Source: Pseudomonas oryzagri (lineage in GTDB: Bacteria; Pseudomonadota; Gammaproteobacteria; Pseudomonadales; Pseudomonadaceae). From it: a DNA stretch of 64,000 bases. Within the stretch, counting starts at the first letter, position 1, and every line of letters starts with the position of its first letter. The stretch spans positions 1 to 64,000 of the forward strand of contig NZ_JAJHPU010000008.1 in assembly GCF_020831405.1 (NCBI RefSeq). Reading direction: 5' to 3'. The translations under genes and the position numbers were made by a program. Shown in pieces: positions 62,996-64,000 of the stretch. The notes beneath the pieces were generated by a model. It worked only from the letters and a program-made list of their open reading frames with translations. It ran no database searches and was not told where the DNA came from.

Positions 62996-63997
62996 TCACT
63001 CCTTGATGCGCAGATGCTTCACCGAGTGCGCGCGCTGCTCGTCCAGCGAGTTGTAGTAGGTGTTCTGCGTGGTGCTCAGACTGTTGTGGCGCAGGTCGGC
63101 CTGCAGGTCCTTCATGTCGCGGTGCGGCGCATCGAAGGTCGCCGAGGTGTGGCGCAGCCAGTGCAGCGAGGCCGAGCGCAGGTGGTCGATCTCGTCGTTG
63201 CTCCAACCCTCGCTTGCCATGCGCGCCAGCGCGCGGTCGAAGACTTCCTGCAGCAGTAGACGCAGGTGGCGGTCGGAGAGCCCGGCGCGGCCTTTAAGGG
63301 TGGCGAGGAGGGGATGCGTCTCGTGGGGCGAGGGCTTGGCAGGCAGGCCCAAATGGCGGCGATAACGGGTCAGGTAGATGTTGATGTAGTCGTCACGCAC
63401 GCTGATCTTCGCCGCCTTGTTGCCCTTGCCGACCACGTGGAACCACCAGTTGCCGGTGGTATCGCGGCGAAAGTCGCCCATGGTCGGCTCCCAGTTGTCG
63501 CGTCCGACCAGATCGGAAACCCGCAGGTACATGGCGAACAAGGTCGCGAGGATGAACAGCGTGCGCTCGTGGACCTCGGGATCCTCGTCGGCCATGCGCT
63601 CGGCGGTCTCGATCACGTAGCTCCATTGCAACGGGGTGAGCGAGCGACCCGAGACATCCAGGGTGTTGCGCTGCTTGTAGACCGATTTCTGCTTGACCGC
63701 GCGGAACGGGTTGACCTCGGTGAGGCCTTCGTCGATGGCGTGCTGGAAGAAGCTGCCACAGACGGCGAATACCTGGGCGACCGAGCCCTGGGACATCCGG
63801 TATGGGCGGTTTTCCACATCCTGGGTGGAGTCGGCCAGGGCGCGGTTGCGCTTGGGCACGGTCATGCTGAAGGGTCGCCAGTCTTCGTTGACCACGTAGC
63901 TGTCGGATTCGAGCTTCTTGCGGCCGCCGATACGAACGAAGCGCGAACGAACCATCGGCCCGATCCAGTCCCTGGGCGGGCGCAGACAGAATTCCAT
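62996..63997 (-). CDS. Tyrosine recombinase (phage/XerC-like integrase), may be cut by the window edge
   Basis: 333 residues are visible. The catalytic Arg is in MYLRVSDLVG, a Lys in GKGNKAAKI, the HxxR box in HWLRHTSATF, His in DLRHNSLSTTQNTYYN and the nucleophile Tyr in TYYNSLDEQ. The N-terminal part is a SAM-like core-binding domain. The frame may begin beyond 64000; the ATG at 63997 is not certain. Such genes mark integrative elements, and this one lies beside the flavin reductase and far from the integron cassettes. It is not an IntI, since the IntI-specific patch was not seen. Confidence 0.85.
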   Translation of the reverse strand: MEFCLRPPRDWIGPMVRSRFVRIGGRKKLESDSYVVNEDWRPFSMTVPKRNRALADSTQDVENRPYRMSQGSVAQVFAVCGSFFQHAIDEGLTEVNPFRAVKQKSVYKQRNTLDVSGRSLTPLQWSYVIETAERMADEDPEVHERTLFILATLFAMYLRVSDLVGRDNWEPTMGDFRRDTTGNWWFHVVGKGNKAAKISVRDDYINIYLTRYRRHLGLPAKPSPHETHPLLATLKGRAGLSDRHLRLLLQEVFDRALARMASEGWSNDEIDHLRSASLHWLRHTSATFDAPHRDMKDLQADLRHNSLSTTQNTYYNSLDEQRAHSVKHLRIKE

Positions 63998-64000
63998 GAA

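Overview
The window is GC-rich chromosomal DNA that looks like Pseudomonas. It carries an OprD-type porin, SfnR/SfnB-type organosulfur genes, a dmp/xyl-type meta-cleavage cluster, LuxR and LysR regulators and REP-like palindromes. The species cannot be fixed from the sequence alone. Most of the window is accessory catabolism and sulfur scavenging. No rRNA, tRNA or CRISPR array was seen.

Layout. (1) 0.1-8.5 kb: a luciferase-type flavin monooxygenase, its likely flavin reductase, four short-chain dehydrogenases (SDRs), an HSL-type esterase and a LuxR regulator, which look like an oxidative catabolic cluster of unknown substrate. REP-like palindromes and a 57-residue ORF lie inside it. (2) 8.5-13.3 kb: a secreted hypothetical protein, a LysR/SDR divergent pair and an OprD porin. 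(3) 13.5-28.4 kb and 34-46.4 kb: a large organosulfur locus. It has an aliphatic-sulfonate-type ABC operon with an MFS gene inside it, a second binding protein with a TauE-like exporter, three NtaA/SnaA/DszA-type monooxygenases, an AtsK/TauD-type dioxygenase, a GST, an aldo/keto reductase, three SfnB-like acyl-CoA-dehydrogenase-fold proteins, a MetNIQ-type transporter, another ABC transporter and an SfnR-like sigma54 activator. (4) 29.1-33.7 kb: integron gene cassettes with attC sites but no integrase, invaded by two copies of an IS1111-attC-type element. One IS copy has a frameshifted transposase and the other is only an end fragment. (5) 46.5-54.8 kb: a LysR regulator diverging from meta-cleavage genes (hydratase, decarboxylase, 4-OT, acylating acetaldehyde dehydrogenase, ferredoxin, catechol 2,3-dioxygenase, aldolase), followed by a repeat-built membrane protein and an outer-membrane channel. 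(6) 55.2-62.7 kb: a second TauD plus ABC transporter group, an SDR, a 2-hydroxyacid dehydrogenase, a TauE exporter and a flavin reductase. (7) The right edge holds a tyrosine recombinase.

How the parts fit. Regions 3a and 3b share a regulatory code that can be read directly. There are six good GG-N10-GC sigma54 promoters, and beside them four pairs of an 18-bp dyad (roughly CTGnnG-N6-CnnCAG), each pair with starts exactly 31 bp apart. The only sigma54 activator gene in the window (22.8-23.9 kb) lies between them, so it probably controls all five transcription units as one sulfur-limitation regulon. The integron cassettes sit between the two convergent halves of that locus. All calls are from reading the sequence; no database search was run.
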